A stretch of DNA of 64,000 nucleotides, taken from positions 62,001 to 126,000 of the forward strand of contig NZ_VRYZ01000008.1 in assembly GCF_008064635.1 (NCBI RefSeq), in the 5' to 3' direction. Every line of letters begins with the position of its first letter. Position 1 is the stretch's first letter. This DNA is from Parahaliea aestuarii. Its GTDB lineage: Bacteria > Pseudomonadota > Gammaproteobacteria > Pseudomonadales > Halieaceae. A program made the position numbers and the translations under genes. A model generated the notes under the pieces. The model saw only the letters and a program-made list of their open reading frames with translations. It did not search any database and was not told the DNA's origin. Shown one piece after another: positions 52,140 through 62,222 of the stretch.

Positions 52140-53185
52140 TGATTGACCACCTTGTTGTCCTGTCTGCGTTGTTGCCAGAACCAGCGCACGGTCGCCTCCA
52201 GCCCCTGGGCGGCGCTATAGGCCGGGGCATAACCCAGCAAGCGGCGCGCCTTGTCGATATCGGCCTGTGAATGACGCACGTCGCCGTCGCGAAACTCGCC
52301 GTAGCGTGGGGCCGACTCTGCGACGTCGATACCGAGCGCTTCCAGGTTGCCGCAAATGAGGGCAAACAGCTCGTTGAGTGTGGTGCGGTCGCCGACCGCC
52401 ACATTGTAGACCTGGTTGGACGCCGCACTGTCCTGCGCCAGCGCCGCCAGCAGGTTGGCCTGCACCGCGTTATCCACATAGCAGAAATCGCGCGAGGTCT
52501 CGCCGTCGCCATTGATGTGACAGGCCTCGCCCTGCAGCAATTGTTCGATCCAGCGCGGTATCACCGCGGCATAGGCCCCCCGGGGATCCTGACGGGGCCC
52601 GAATACATTGAAGTAACGCAGCCCGATACTGTCCTGGCCGTAGCTGCGCGCGAAGACCTCGGCGTATAGCTCGTTGACGTATTTGGTGACGGCATAGGGG
52701 GATAGCGGTTTGCCGATATTGTCTTCCACCTTGGGCAGGGCCGGATGGTCACCGTAGGTCGAGGAGGAAGCGGCATACACAAAGCGCCGGACACCGGCAT
52801 CGCGCGACGCGATGAGCATCTGCAGAAAGCCGTCGACATTCGACTGGTGGGTGCAGAGTGGATCCTGCAGCGAGCGGGGAACACTGCCGAGTGCCGCCTG
52901 GTGCAGGACGAAATCACAACCCTCCACCGCGCGACGACAATCATCCATGTGCCGGATATCACCCTCGACAAAGCGAAAGGAGCGCCAGGCAGTCTCGCCG
53001 ACGGCGCGGTGCACTTCCTCCAGGTTGGCGCGATAACCGGTGCTGAAATTATCGAGACCCACCACCGCCTGGCCGTGTCGCAGCAAGGCCTCAACCAGGT
53101 GAGATCCGATAAAACCGGCCGCACCGGTAACCAGCCAGGTACGCTGGTGTTGAAGCCGCGCCACCAGGGCGTCTTCCATGCTCAT
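52136..53185 (-). CDS. tviC: UDP-N-acetylhexosamine 4-epimerase (TviC/WbpP-like)
   Basis: A 349-aa extended short-chain dehydrogenase. The NAD loop is [10 protein letters not shown] (residues 21-30), substrate residues include SSSTYGDH near 140, and the catalytic Tyr164-x3-Lys168 is in [15 protein letters not shown]. The sequence [20 protein letters not shown] is characteristic of the GlcNAc/GalNAc-uronate 4-epimerases. It interconverts UDP-GlcNAc(A) and UDP-GalNAc(A). ATG 53185 heads the two-gene operon; ATG 53179 is a possible alternative. A sigma-70-like promoter is predicted just upstream. Confidence 0.9.
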
Positions 53186-53275
53186 GCCAGGAGGTTCTCC
53201 GGGAGGTCAACTGCAGACCCTACTGTGTTCTGTGTCCCAATACAGTGAGGTCGTCATTTACAGGATTGAGGCCAG

Positions 53276-53305
53276 AGTATAGTGTCTACGACAAATTCGA
53301 ACCAA
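53276..53305 (-). promoter_or_regulatory. Candidate sigma-70 promoter for the epimerase-dehydrogenase operon
   Basis: On the minus strand TTGGTT (53300-53305) and TATACT (53276-53281) are separated by 18 nt, about 90 nt upstream of the epimerase start. The -10 box matches TATAAT at four of six bases. The region is the divergent space with prsK; no regulator site is evident. Confidence 0.35.
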
Positions 53306-53374
53306 TGCAAAGCGTGATTCGGCCCGCAGTTCCGCGATGCAATTTGCGGCCCCGAGCCACAGCCAGGGCCCTCC

Positions 53375-55447
53375 ATGCCAGCGAATATCGGCCTCTACAG
53401 CTATCTCTCGGCCTGCGCCGCCTTTGCCACGCTGACGGTGTTGCTGCTGGCCTCCGGACGCCAGCGTCCTTACGCCGGGCTATTGATTGCCGCCAGCTTC
53501 CTCACCAGCCTGTGGGCCGGTATCGTCGCCCTGGGAACACTGGCAGAGTATCCACCGGTCACCTGGATACAGCTCGCAGAGCTTTCCCGCAATGCGGTCT
53601 GGCTGTTCCTTCTGGTGCGCCTCAGCGCCAACCAGCTTGACAGTGCCGGCGAGGCGCAGCGCACGCGGCGCTGGAACCTGCTCTTTGCCCTTGCCACCGG
53701 CCTCGCCCTCTGCCTGCTCCTACTGCCCGACCGCCTGGCCGGGGACGTTCCGGAATTTGCCGGCACAGCGCGCAGTATCAATCTGGTGACCTGGCTCAGC
53801 ATCGCCATTATCGGCCTGGTGTTTGTGGAGCACCTGTTCCGCAATGCCTCGGAAAGCGAGCGCTGGTCCATGAAGTACCTGTGCATGGGCCTGGCCATCC
53901 TCTTCGGCTACGACTTTTTCATGTACGCAGAGGGACTACTATTCCAGCAACTGGACCCCAACATCTGGCAGGCAAGAGGGCTGGCAATCACCATCGCCAC
54001 ACCGCTGCTGGCGGTGGCCATCGCCCGCAATGCCGATTGGCAGTCCAGCCTGCATGTATCCCGCCAGGTAGTGTTTCACTCGGTAACCCTGGTTGCGGCG
54101 GGTCTGTACCTGGTTGCCATGTCGGTGGTGGGCTACTCCATCCGCCTCTTCGGCGGCACCTGGGGGGGCGTGCTGCAAACATCCTTCCTGGTGGCGGCTA
54201 TCGCCATGCTGGTGGTGCTGCTGCTGTCCGGTAAACTGCGCGCCCGCACCCGGGTGTTTCTCAGCAAGCACTTTTTCAGCTACCGCTACGATTACCGGGA
54301 GCAGTGGCTGCGCTTTACCCACGCCCTGGCCGATGCCGAAGAGAATGTACCGGAAGGCATCGTCAGCGCCATGGTACCGCTGGTCGGTGCCCAGGCCGGT
54401 CTCCTTTACGCCGCCGATGGTGGCCACTATGCACTGCTGTCCAACTACCAGATGCCCGCCCCCGAGGGCGAACAGGAGATGGGCGACCTCCCGCGCTGGC
54501 TGGAAGAGACGCAGTGGGTTATCGACATCGACGAATGGTCAACTTCCCCCGACCTGTACGGGCATCTGCAACTGCCGGCCTGGGTGCAGCGGGTGGACAA
54601 GCCCTGGCTGATCGTACCCCTGCTGTTCGGCGCCCGCCTGGCCGGCATTCTGGTGATCCGCCGCTCAGACCTGCAGAGCGCGATCAACTGGGAGGAGCGC
54701 GATCTGCTCAAGACCGCAGGCCGCCAGGCCGCCAGCCATCTGGCCCAGTTCATGGCGCGCAAGGCTCTGGTCCAGGCGCGACAGTTCGACGCCTTTAACC
54801 GGCTCTCTGCCTATGTTATCCACGACCTCAAGAACATCCTCGCGCAGCAGTCGCTGATGGTCGCCAACGCAGAGAAGCACAAACACAACCCGGCTTTTGT
54901 CGACGACATGATCGCCACCATCAATAATTCAGTCGCCCGCATGACGCGCCTGATGGAGCAGATGCGCAGTGGCCTCCGCGACAGCCAGCCCGAGTCGCTG
55001 GATCTCGCCGAACTGCTGCGCCATGTGGTGGAGAGCCGCGCCGGGCAGCCGCCCCGCCCGGCCCTGGAAATCGGTCCGGGCAGTTTTACATTACAATCGG
55101 ATCGGGAACGGCTTGCCACCGTGTTCAACCACCTGATACAAAACGCCCAGGAAGCCTGCGACAAGCACGGTGCGGTTTCCATCTCCCTGGGCCATGCGCA
55201 AGCGTCGTACATGGTGTGCATCCGGGATACCGGCAAGGGCATGGACAGTGACTTCGTTGCCAACCGCCTGTTTACGCCCTTCGACAGCACCAAGGGGCTA
55301 ACCGGGATGGGCATCGGTGCCTTCGAAAGCCGGGACTATATCCGCAGCCTGGGTGGCGACATTACGGTGGAAAGCGAGCCCGGTACAGGCTCGGCATTTT
55401 ATGTCCGCATCCCGGTTCAACAGGACAGTGACTACGTAGCGGCCTGA
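53375..55447 (+). CDS. prsK: PEP-CTERM system sensor histidine kinase PrsK
   Basis: A 690-aa membrane histidine kinase. About eight N-terminal helices to residue 285 or so, then a GAF-like domain (VPLVGAQAGLLYAADGG), a dimerisation/H-box with H483 in AYVIHDLKNILAQQ, and a HATPase domain with N-box FNHLIQNAQEACDKHG and glycine motifs RDTGKGMD and GLTGMGIGAF. This is the TIGR02916 layout. It senses an unknown signal, possibly at the envelope, and phosphorylates PrsR encoded 28 nt downstream. Gene order prsK-prsR in the plus strand is standard. Confidence 0.93.
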   Translation: MPANIGLYSYLSACAAFATLTVLLLASGRQRPYAGLLIAASFLTSLWAGIVALGTLAEYPPVTWIQLAELSRNAVWLFLLVRLSANQLDSAGEAQRTRRWNLLFALATGLALCLLLLPDRLAGDVPEFAGTARSINLVTWLSIAIIGLVFVEHLFRNASESERWSMKYLCMGLAILFGYDFFMYAEGLLFQQLDPNIWQARGLAITIATPLLAVAIARNADWQSSLHVSRQVVFHSVTLVAAGLYLVAMSVVGYSIRLFGGTWGGVLQTSFLVAAIAMLVVLLLSGKLRARTRVFLSKHFFSYRYDYREQWLRFTHALADAEENVPEGIVSAMVPLVGAQAGLLYAADGGHYALLSNYQMPAPEGEQEMGDLPRWLEETQWVIDIDEWSTSPDLYGHLQLPAWVQRVDKPWLIVPLLFGARLAGILVIRRSDLQSAINWEERDLLKTAGRQAASHLAQFMARKALVQARQFDAFNRLSAYVIHDLKNILAQQSLMVANAEKHKHNPAFVDDMIATINNSVARMTRLMEQMRSGLRDSQPESLDLAELLRHVVESRAGQPPRPALEIGPGSFTLQSDRERLATVFNHLIQNAQEACDKHGAVSISLGHAQASYMVCIRDTGKGMDSDFVANRLFTPFDSTKGLTGMGIGAFESRDYIRSLGGDITVESEPGTGSAFYVRIPVQQDSDYVAA

Positions 55448-55475
55448 AGCCGCAGCAGAAGGAGTTGATGTAGCG

Positions 55476-56825
55476 GTGGACAAGAAACACCTGTTAGTCG
55501 TGGAAGACGACAAGGGACTGCAGAGTCAGTTGCGCTGGGCCTTTGAGGACTTCGAGGTCGCCATTGCCGGCGACCGGGAAGAGGCCATCGCACACCTGCG
55601 CCGCTTCGAACCCGGCGTGGTCCTGCTTGACCTGGGCCTGCCGCCGGACCCCGGCGGCGTCACCGAGGGTATGGCAACGCTGACGGAAATCCTGTCCCTC
55701 TCCCCGGATACCAAGATCGTAGTGGTGACCGGCGACAATGATCGCGCCAACGCAGTCAGGGCTATTGGCCTTGGCGCCTATGATTTTTACCAGAAGCCGG
55801 TCGATCCGCAGCTACTCGGCCTGATAATCGATCGCGCCTATCGGGTACACGAGCTCGAAAGGGACAACCGCCGCTTTTCCCGGATTGAAGACAAGATGCC
55901 GTTGAACGGCATCATCGCAACCAGCCCGCAGATGCTGAAGGTGTGCCGCACCGTGGAGAAAGTCGCTCCCACCAACGCAACCACCCTGCTGCTCGGGGCC
56001 AGTGGCACCGGCAAAGAGCGCTTTGCCCGCGCCCTGCACGACCTCAGCCAACGCGCCAAGGGGAAGATGATTGCCATCAACTGCGCCGCCATTCCGGCCA
56101 ATCTGCTGGAATCCGAGCTGTTCGGCTACGAGAAAGGGGCTTTTACCGGCGCCACCCAGACCACCCCCGGCAAGATTGAGTATGCCGACGGGGGCACCCT
56201 GTTCCTCGACGAAATCGGCGATCTTCCCCTGGAGTTGCAGGCCAAGCTGCTGCGCTTCCTGCAGGAACGGGTGGTCGAACGAGTGGGTGGGCGCAAGGAA
56301 ATACCGGTCGACGTCCGCATTGTCTGCGCAACCCACCAGGATCTCAGTACGCACATCAGCGACGGCCGCTTTCGCGAAGACCTCTACTACCGCATCAGCG
56401 AGCTGGTGATCAATATCCCCCCCCTGCGTGACCGCGATGGCGACGCGCTGGTGCTGGCGACGGTGTTCCTGGATCGCTTTGCGAAGGAGATGGGACGCAA
56501 TATCAAGGGATTTGACGAGCAGGCGCGGCGCGCCATCGAAACCCATCACTGGCCCGGGAACGTGCGGGAACTGGAGAGCCGGGTCAAGCGCGCTGTCATT
56601 CTCTCCGACAGCATCAACGTCAGTGCCGAGGACCTGGAACTCGAAGAAGTGGACTTCGAGGACGCCCCCTTCAACCTCAAACAGGTCAGGGAAGAGGTCG
56701 AGCGCAAGGCCATCCGCCGCGCGCTCAGTCACTGCAAGGACAACATCTCCGATACGGCAACGCTGCTCGGCATTACCCGGCCGACCCTGTACAACCTGAT
56801 GGAGAAATACCAGCTGAAGCCCTGA
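55476..56825 (+). CDS. prsR: PEP-CTERM system response regulator PrsR (sigma-54 activator)
   Basis: A 449-aa NtrC-type regulator: receiver domain with phosphoacceptor D52 in VVLLDLGLPP, AAA+ domain with Walker A GASGTGKERF (near 174), the sigma-54-contacting GAFTGA loop (near 221), and a C-terminal helix-turn-helix (DTATLLGITRPTLYNLMEKY). It matches TIGR02915. In Zoogloea a PrsK/PrsR pair and RpoN were reported to be needed for PEP-CTERM gene expression, to my recollection. The two -24/-12 elements at 62223 and 62491 are its probable targets. The start is GTG 55476, with AAGGAG upstream. Confidence 0.93.
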   Translation: MDKKHLLVVEDDKGLQSQLRWAFEDFEVAIAGDREEAIAHLRRFEPGVVLLDLGLPPDPGGVTEGMATLTEILSLSPDTKIVVVTGDNDRANAVRAIGLGAYDFYQKPVDPQLLGLIIDRAYRVHELERDNRRFSRIEDKMPLNGIIATSPQMLKVCRTVEKVAPTNATTLLLGASGTGKERFARALHDLSQRAKGKMIAINCAAIPANLLESELFGYEKGAFTGATQTTPGKIEYADGGTLFLDEIGDLPLELQAKLLRFLQERVVERVGGRKEIPVDVRIVCATHQDLSTHISDGRFREDLYYRISELVINIPPLRDRDGDALVLATVFLDRFAKEMGRNIKGFDEQARRAIETHHWPGNVRELESRVKRAVILSDSINVSAEDLELEEVDFEDAPFNLKQVREEVERKAIRRALSHCKDNISDTATLLGITRPTLYNLMEKYQLKP

Positions 56826-56831
56826 GGCGTT

Positions 56832-57341
56832 TCAGACCTGAATTTCCCGTCGCAGCTGATCCGCCAGCGACTCCATCACCGGCAGCAGCAGGTCATAGAC
56901 ACGGACAAACCCCGCTTCCGTGCCGTAGTAGGGGTCGGGGATTTCCGGCGCCGTGCAGCCAAACTGCGACAGGTCTGCCACCCGGCCCTCGAGATCATCC
57001 GGGGCACGGTCCCGCAGCCTGGCCGTCACCCGCCGGTCCAGCCCCAGTATCATGCGGTGGCGGCGAAAATCCTCCGCACAGATACCGCGAGACTTCACTC
57101 GCGACAGCGGAATACCCTTTGCCGCCAGCACCCTGCTCGCTCGTGGATCCATGAGCCGGCCAGCGACCGTCACCTCGGTGCCGGCAGAAGCGACCCGACA
57201 GGCGTTCTGCATGCCCTTGCGGCGCAGCACCTCTGCCAGCATGAGTTGCGCCATCGGTGAACGACACAGATTGGCGCGGCACACCAGCAGCACGCTGTAA
57301 TCGGGAGGCCGCCGGAAGCCAAACAGTTCAGTCAGTTTCAT
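56832..57341 (-). CDS. Low-molecular-weight protein tyrosine phosphatase
   Basis: A 169-aa phosphatase with active-site loop C21-R-A-N-L-C-R27-S in LLVCRANLCRSPMAQ and the general acid in EIPDPYYGTE. It is slightly longer than the usual 150 aa. It probably dephosphorylates the tyrosine autokinase encoded at 42291, a Wzb-like role. Its start overlaps the stop of the protease gene by 4 nt; its stop is 6 nt from the convergent prsR gene. A second such domain occurs fused to an ATP-grasp ligase at 9274. Confidence 0.9.
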   Translation of the reverse strand: MKLTELFGFRRPPDYSVLLVCRANLCRSPMAQLMLAEVLRRKGMQNACRVASAGTEVTVAGRLMDPRASRVLAAKGIPLSRVKSRGICAEDFRRHRMILGLDRRVTARLRDRAPDDLEGRVADLSQFGCTAPEIPDPYYGTEAGFVRVYDLLLPVMESLADQLRREIQV

Positions 57342-58141
57342 GTCGCCGGATCGGACAGTAAATCGTGCAGGTAGGTAACCGGAATGGCAAAGGACATGCC
57401 CACCAGTTCCATCTTTTTGCTGAAGGCCGCGCGACGGGTCAGGGCGCCGATCACTACGCCGATCACCTCTCCCGTTCCCGCATCAACGACCGCGCTACCG
57501 CTGTGTCCGGGCAGCACCGTGGCATCCATCTGGTAAATCAGGAAGCCGTCGCGCAGGGCCCGAATCTGGGCTGCGGAAAGTTTCTCGCCGCCCCGGACCG
57601 GCTCCGCCGCGGGTGCTACCGCCGAGATATAGCCGAAGTGCGTGACCGGATACGCGCCGGTAGTGATGCCGGCCGGGTAACCGGAGAACACCACCGGCGT
57701 CCCCGCGGCGCGATGACTGCGCCCCGCCAGGGGCAGGGTGGGCAGCGCCGCACCCCCCACCACCAGCACCGCCAGGTCATGTTCAACATCGCGTCGCTCC
57801 ACCACGGCGGGGCGCGCCTGCACCTGCTCCCCGCTGCCGGTGAAGATCACCAGTCGCTCGCGGGCGCTGTCAATCTGGTCGACAACATGGGCACTGGTGA
57901 CAACGCGGGAACCCGGCGCGATCGCAAAGCCAGAGCCGAGAAAGCGCCCGGCCGGCTGGCCTCCGTGCTCCGCCGGTTTGCTGGCAAGCGTACCTACACC
58001 GACCGACGCGGGAGCGGTCGCCCCAACCACCTCACTGCGGTCGGCGCCAGACACCGGCCCGGCCTGGCACAGCAACAGAGCCAGGAAAAAGGCCAGAATA
58101 CCGGGTAGGGGCCCGGCGCCACTCAGCAGAGCCCGGGCCAT
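57338..58141 (-). CDS. Secreted trypsin-like serine protease
   Basis: A 267-aa S1-type protease, probably periplasmic. The signal-like N-terminus has LLSGAGPLPGILAFFLALLL and the catalytic triad is H85 (VTSAHVVDQ), D122 (VEHDLAVLV) and S214 (LPGHSGSAVV). The ending SFAIPVTYLHDLL is typical of the DegP-like fold without a PDZ domain. It starts at ATG 58141, 4 nt after the prsT stop, so it is part of that operon. It may process secreted locus proteins or act in quality control. An earlier ATG at 58219 would overlap prsT. Confidence 0.85.
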   Translation of the reverse strand: MARALLSGAGPLPGILAFFLALLLCQAGPVSGADRSEVVGATAPASVGVGTLASKPAEHGGQPAGRFLGSGFAIAPGSRVVTSAHVVDQIDSARERLVIFTGSGEQVQARPAVVERRDVEHDLAVLVVGGAALPTLPLAGRSHRAAGTPVVFSGYPAGITTGAYPVTHFGYISAVAPAAEPVRGGEKLSAAQIRALRDGFLIYQMDATVLPGHSGSAVVDAGTGEVIGVVIGALTRRAAFSKKMELVGMSFAIPVTYLHDLLSDPAT

Positions 58142-58145
58142 CAAC

Positions 58146-60926
58146 TCACGGTGCTGCGTCAATGTCCCTGAGCAGTGCCTCGGCGGCGTCGCGCTCGGCA
58201 AAATCAGGATAACTTTCAAGGAGCTGGCGCAGGTTCTCCGCGGCCTCTCCCTGCGCCTGGGCGGCGTTTGCTATTACTGCGCCGTGATAGAGAAACTCCG
58301 GGTTGTCCGGATGGCTGCGCACCAGCTCGCGAATAATGCGCCGCGCCTGATCGTGATCGCCGCTGGCCGACAGGACCATGGCCAGGGTGTCCTGCACTGC
58401 CGGCGCGGCATTGCTGGCTTTGCTGGCGTGCTCGATATAGGCCAGTGCCCGGGCGGTTTCGCTGTCCTTGAGCATCCACGCCAGGTTGTTGAGGGCAATG
58501 ACGTTATCGGGGTCCTGCTCGATGATCCTGGTGTACTCCTTCACCGCCTCGCTTTCGCGGCCGTTCGCAAGGTACTTCGCCGCCAGGGTCAGGCGCGCGG
58601 GGATGTCGTCCTCACGCTCCTGCACCCAGCTTTCCAGCAGATCGATGGCACTTGCGGTCTGCCCCAGCGCTTCATACTGGCGCTGCAGATTCAGCACGCT
58701 GTAGGTGCCCGGCTGCTTTTCAAACAGTGCCTGCAGAATATCCAGCGCCGCCTGCTGGTCACCTTCCAGTTTCGCCTTGCCGGCGAGCATCAGCTGGGTT
58801 CTGGCGTCGTCGGGAGCAATCCGCTGCAGCGCTTCAATCTGCTGTTCGAGCAGCGCCAGCTGTTCGGTTTCCAGCGCGTAGCGCCCCAGGCTGATCCTGG
58901 CTCCTGGCTCGTCGGGCTCCAGTTCGACAACTCGCTCCAGCTGCACCTGCATCTGCGGCAGGTCGCCCATGCCCTCATAGGCGCGTGCCATGAGGCGGTG
59001 GTCTGCCGCGCTGCCATTGCCGGACTGCAGCCAGGGCTGCATCTGGGCCACCGCTTCGCTGTACTGCTTCAGTTCCAGCAGCGCCCGCGCATTCAGGCGT
59101 CGCACCACCGGCGAACCCGCCGCTTCCGCCGACAGGCCGGTGAACGCAACGGCGACCTTTTCCGGCTGGCCAGTGGCCAGGTAGGTACGGGCCAGGATAA
59201 TGCGCGGTTGCGGCCTGTCGGGATGGGCGGCAATGGCGCGCTCCAGATAGACAAGCATCTGCTCCTGGTTATTGGAAACCCCTTCGAGTGCAGCCAGCGC
59301 CAGCAGGGTGCCAAGGGCGTTTTCGTGCACTTTGAGCACTTCGAGGTAGTGATTCCGTGCGGTGTCGATGTCACCGTCGGCAAAGGCCAGCGCTGCCAGC
59401 TGGTGCCGGGCAGCGGGGTATCCGGGGTCCAGTTCGATGGCGCGCTGGAACTCGTCGCGCGCCTGATCACGCTTGTCGTCCGCCAGCAGCACCTGCCCAA
59501 TCAGTACGTTGCCATAGGCCTCCTTGGGATTCCGGGCCTGGTATTCCCGCGCTGCGACAAGGGCGCCATCCACATCCCCTTCCTTCAGGCGCGTAGCCAC
59601 CAGCAGGGTGTCGCCGCTGGAGGATTCGGGATCCAGAGCGATGGCCTCATTCACCAGCTGCTCGGCCTCCGCATCGCGGCCGGTGCTGGCAAAGCCCGCC
59701 CCCAGCCGCACGCGCGCCGAAGCCGAGTCGGGGCGCATTTCGGCCACCCGGGACAGGATGCCAATAGCCTCGTCCGCCCGCTGCTGGGCAACCAGCGAAT
59801 TGGCCAGCGTATTCATCACTTCGACATCGTTGGGATTGCTCTCGAGGAGCTCGCGGGCCAGCGCTTCTGCCTCCGCCGCCTTGCCGTGGCGCACCCACAG
59901 GGAGGCGATCAGGCGCTGGCCGGAGGGGTTCTCCGGCACCAGTGCGTAGAACTCCTGGGCATAGCGGTAGGCCTTGTCCTGGTCACCCAGCTGCAGGTTG
60001 GCCATCGCCAGCAGCAGCAGTGTGTTGGGCAGGCGGAACTTGTCCGCCTCCGCAATCAGCAGGGCCGAGTTCGCCGCCTCGTACTGCCCCTGGTTCACGC
60101 GCAGCAGGCCCAGGGCATAATTAACCGCCGTACTCTGGGGCACATGCTTCAGCAGCCAGTCGATATCATCTTCGGCGGCGTCGAAATCTCTTATCTGGAT
60201 ATAGGTCAGGGCGCGTTGTAGCCGGTATTCGAGATTGCGCGGCGCCAGCTCAACCGCCTTGCTGTAGCTCTCCAGGGCGCGCTCCTGCTGGCCGGCACTA
60301 TTGGCGAGTGCGGCGCCAAGGCTCCAGGCGCGGGCATCGGCGGCCTCACTGTCAAGCAGGGGGCCCAGGGTCTCGCTGGCCGCGTCCAGATCGCCACTGG
60401 CGGCCTGGTTGCGCGCCTTTGCGTAGAGCAGATAGGGGGAATCCGGAGTAAGTTGCGCAGCCTGCCCAAGCAGTACCGCGGCGCGCTCCACTTCTCCCTG
60501 ATTGGTATAAACCAGCGCCTTGGCGGTGATGACTGTCGCCCGTTCGCTATCGGACAGGCCCTGCACCTCCAGGTCGAGCAACTCGTCGCTACGGCCCAGT
60601 TGCTCCCAGGATCTCGCCAGCATGGAAAGCAGTTCGTCGCGCCCCTCGGGGCTGGAGGACTGGACACGCTCCAGCTCCTTCTCGGCGGACAAGAGGTCAC
60701 CGGTTTCAAAGTACAACTTGCCGAGCAGGTAGCGCGCATCCCAGTTGCTGCCGTTCTGCTGCAGGGCATTTTTCAGGTGAATGATCGCCTCCGGGTTGTC
60801 ACCTTCGGCCACCGCGCTCTCTGCCCGGGCCAGGTAGTCGGCGTCCGAGGCCGACTCCGAGCAACCCTGCAACACTGCCACCAGGAACAGGCAGGCCAGC
60901 CAGAACCCGTGTGAGAAATCCTTCAT
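58146..60926 (-). CDS. prsT: PEP-CTERM system TPR lipoprotein PrsT
   Basis: A 926-aa lipoprotein with lipobox LQGC (C22) after a short signal peptide (MKDFSHGFWLACLFLVA). The rest is almost entirely tetratricopeptide repeats, for example NWDARYLLGKLYFETGDLLS, YPAARHQLAALAFADGDID and VIALNNLAWMLKDSETAR. It matches TIGR02917 in size and composition. It is a conserved XrtA-locus scaffold, probably at the outer membrane. ATG 60926 follows an AAGGAG. It leads a minus-strand operon with the protease and phosphatase. A very long antisense reading frame on the plus strand is a GC artefact. Confidence 0.93.
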   Translation of the reverse strand: MKDFSHGFWLACLFLVAVLQGCSESASDADYLARAESAVAEGDNPEAIIHLKNALQQNGSNWDARYLLGKLYFETGDLLSAEKELERVQSSSPEGRDELLSMLARSWEQLGRSDELLDLEVQGLSDSERATVITAKALVYTNQGEVERAAVLLGQAAQLTPDSPYLLYAKARNQAASGDLDAASETLGPLLDSEAADARAWSLGAALANSAGQQERALESYSKAVELAPRNLEYRLQRALTYIQIRDFDAAEDDIDWLLKHVPQSTAVNYALGLLRVNQGQYEAANSALLIAEADKFRLPNTLLLLAMANLQLGDQDKAYRYAQEFYALVPENPSGQRLIASLWVRHGKAAEAEALARELLESNPNDVEVMNTLANSLVAQQRADEAIGILSRVAEMRPDSASARVRLGAGFASTGRDAEAEQLVNEAIALDPESSSGDTLLVATRLKEGDVDGALVAAREYQARNPKEAYGNVLIGQVLLADDKRDQARDEFQRAIELDPGYPAARHQLAALAFADGDIDTARNHYLEVLKVHENALGTLLALAALEGVSNNQEQMLVYLERAIAAHPDRPQPRIILARTYLATGQPEKVAVAFTGLSAEAAGSPVVRRLNARALLELKQYSEAVAQMQPWLQSGNGSAADHRLMARAYEGMGDLPQMQVQLERVVELEPDEPGARISLGRYALETEQLALLEQQIEALQRIAPDDARTQLMLAGKAKLEGDQQAALDILQALFEKQPGTYSVLNLQRQYEALGQTASAIDLLESWVQEREDDIPARLTLAAKYLANGRESEAVKEYTRIIEQDPDNVIALNNLAWMLKDSETARALAYIEHASKASNAAPAVQDTLAMVLSASGDHDQARRIIRELVRSHPDNPEFLYHGAVIANAAQAQGEAAENLRQLLESYPDFAERDAAEALLRDIDAAP

Positions 60927-61111
60927 TGCCCTTGCACTCCTTGTATCCCTACGACAGTGATTATTCGGCTCAGCCCACTCTAAAGTATCGGGCCCGGGGG
61001 GCAAACCGCCGCGCCGCAGCACAGCGTGCGCTGGTTCACAGATGGAAAGGAATGTCGGCGCTACCCCGCTGCAGTATAGACCGCGGCTACGCCACGCGAG
61101 CGAGGCTCAAT

Positions 61112-61152
61112 AAAACAAACTCCCCCGGCAGTAACTGCACAGGGGAGTTTTA
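61112..61152 (-). terminator. Rho-independent terminator downstream of the PEP-CTERM gene
   Basis: A 9-bp stem (61117-61125 AAACTCCCC with 61142-61150 GGGGAGTTT) and a 16-nt loop. On the minus strand it is followed by a T-rich run (GTTTGTTTTA), so it ends the transcript of the PEP-CTERM gene at 61205-62122. It could also work in the other direction. It separates that gene from prsT. Confidence 0.75.
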
Positions 61153-61204
61153 AGTGGAAGGGAGTGAGGGCGAGGTGCCGGCTCGAAGGCCGGCACATGT
61201 ACAC

Positions 61205-62122
61205 TCAGCGGGCGTTGCGCCGACGCCAGCCCACCAGGGCAAGGCCACTCAGACCGAGGCCAAACAGGGCCAGCACTGAGGGTTCCGGCACACGTGCGGT
61301 CAGGTTGACCAGGAACTGGAACTCGTTGAGACCACCTTCCGGAGTCAGCAGGCCGACACATTCGGTATTGCCGGCGCCCAGCACCGCTTCGCAGGCCTCT
61401 GGAGCCAGCACATCCAGCGGCGATCCATCGGCTTGTGACACAAAGAAGTCATAGAAGAAGCCGTTGAAGAAGAAGCTGGTGTTCAGCGGGCCTGCACCCT
61501 GCACGATAAAGGCATCCGGGCAGGGATTGCTGCCACCGGCAGCACAGGGATTCGCGGCATTATCGGTTTCCAGGAAATTGATGGTCTGGGTACCGCTGGT
61601 GGGGAAGACCCCTGCAGGCCCCGCACCAATGGCCGGCTGCATGGTGTACCAGGTATCCAGGCTCGCCATCACCAGGGTGTTGCCATTCACCACATTGTTC
61701 TGGTGCTGGTACAGGGTCGCCATGGCAGAGCCTTCCCAGACCCCCGAACCCGGGGCGGTCTCGGTCAGGTTCAGCAATGAGGCGGTGCCATCAGCCCCGA
61801 TGCCGGCAAAGGCGCTGGTGCCTATATAAGGGTTAACGATGTTGATAAAGCTCTGGTCGTCATCCCCGGGCGGCCACAGCAGGGTCGCGTCGCCAGCCAA
61901 CGGGCCGGCAGTAATTGGGTTGGCCGTCTCGGCCGGCCCGCCTCCCTGAACAGTGCCGCCGGTCCAGGCGGCAAACAGCGCCCAGTCCCAGCTGGTGATG
62001 GGCATGGCGGCGGCCGTTCCACTGAACAGCATTGCCAGCCCGAGCCCGAGGCCCTTAACAGCAGTGCCAAGCCCCTTAGAGCTGCCATCCTGCCGGTCGT
62101 TTTTGCGCGATAACAATTTCAT
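61205..62122 (-). CDS. PEP-CTERM sorting-signal protein (XrtA substrate)
   Basis: A 305-aa exported protein. The signal region follows a basic N-terminus (KGLGLGLAMLFSGTAAA). The mature part is rich in N, G and T without recognised enzyme motifs. The C-terminus is a canonical PEP-CTERM signal: VPEPSVLALFGLGLSGLALV and a cluster of arginines (WRRRNAR). XrtA should cleave after the signal and release or attach it to the EPS matrix. ATG 62122 follows GGAGG 8 nt upstream. A strong -24/-12 promoter lies about 100 nt upstream and a terminator follows, so it is an independent unit. Confidence 0.93.
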   Translation of the reverse strand: MKLLSRKNDRQDGSSKGLGTAVKGLGLGLAMLFSGTAAAMPITSWDWALFAAWTGGTVQGGGPAETANPITAGPLAGDATLLWPPGDDDQSFINIVNPYIGTSAFAGIGADGTASLLNLTETAPGSGVWEGSAMATLYQHQNNVVNGNTLVMASLDTWYTMQPAIGAGPAGVFPTSGTQTINFLETDNAANPCAAGGSNPCPDAFIVQGAGPLNTSFFFNGFFYDFFVSQADGSPLDVLAPEACEAVLGAGNTECVGLLTPEGGLNEFQFLVNLTARVPEPSVLALFGLGLSGLALVGWRRRNAR

Positions 62123-62222
62123 CTCTTTATCCTCCACCTGGTAATCAGGTGCTGTCCAAACCGTTCATTCCGTGATCAGTCAACAACCATCATTGGGTGA
62201 TCGCTGCTTGCCCCTGCATGGG

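Noticed and set aside
57738-60221. An 827-residue plus-strand reading frame opposite prsT and the protease
   Set aside because: The minus-strand PrsT carries clear TPR repeats and a lipobox. The plus-strand frame is a product of high third-position GC and has no domain or ribosome site.
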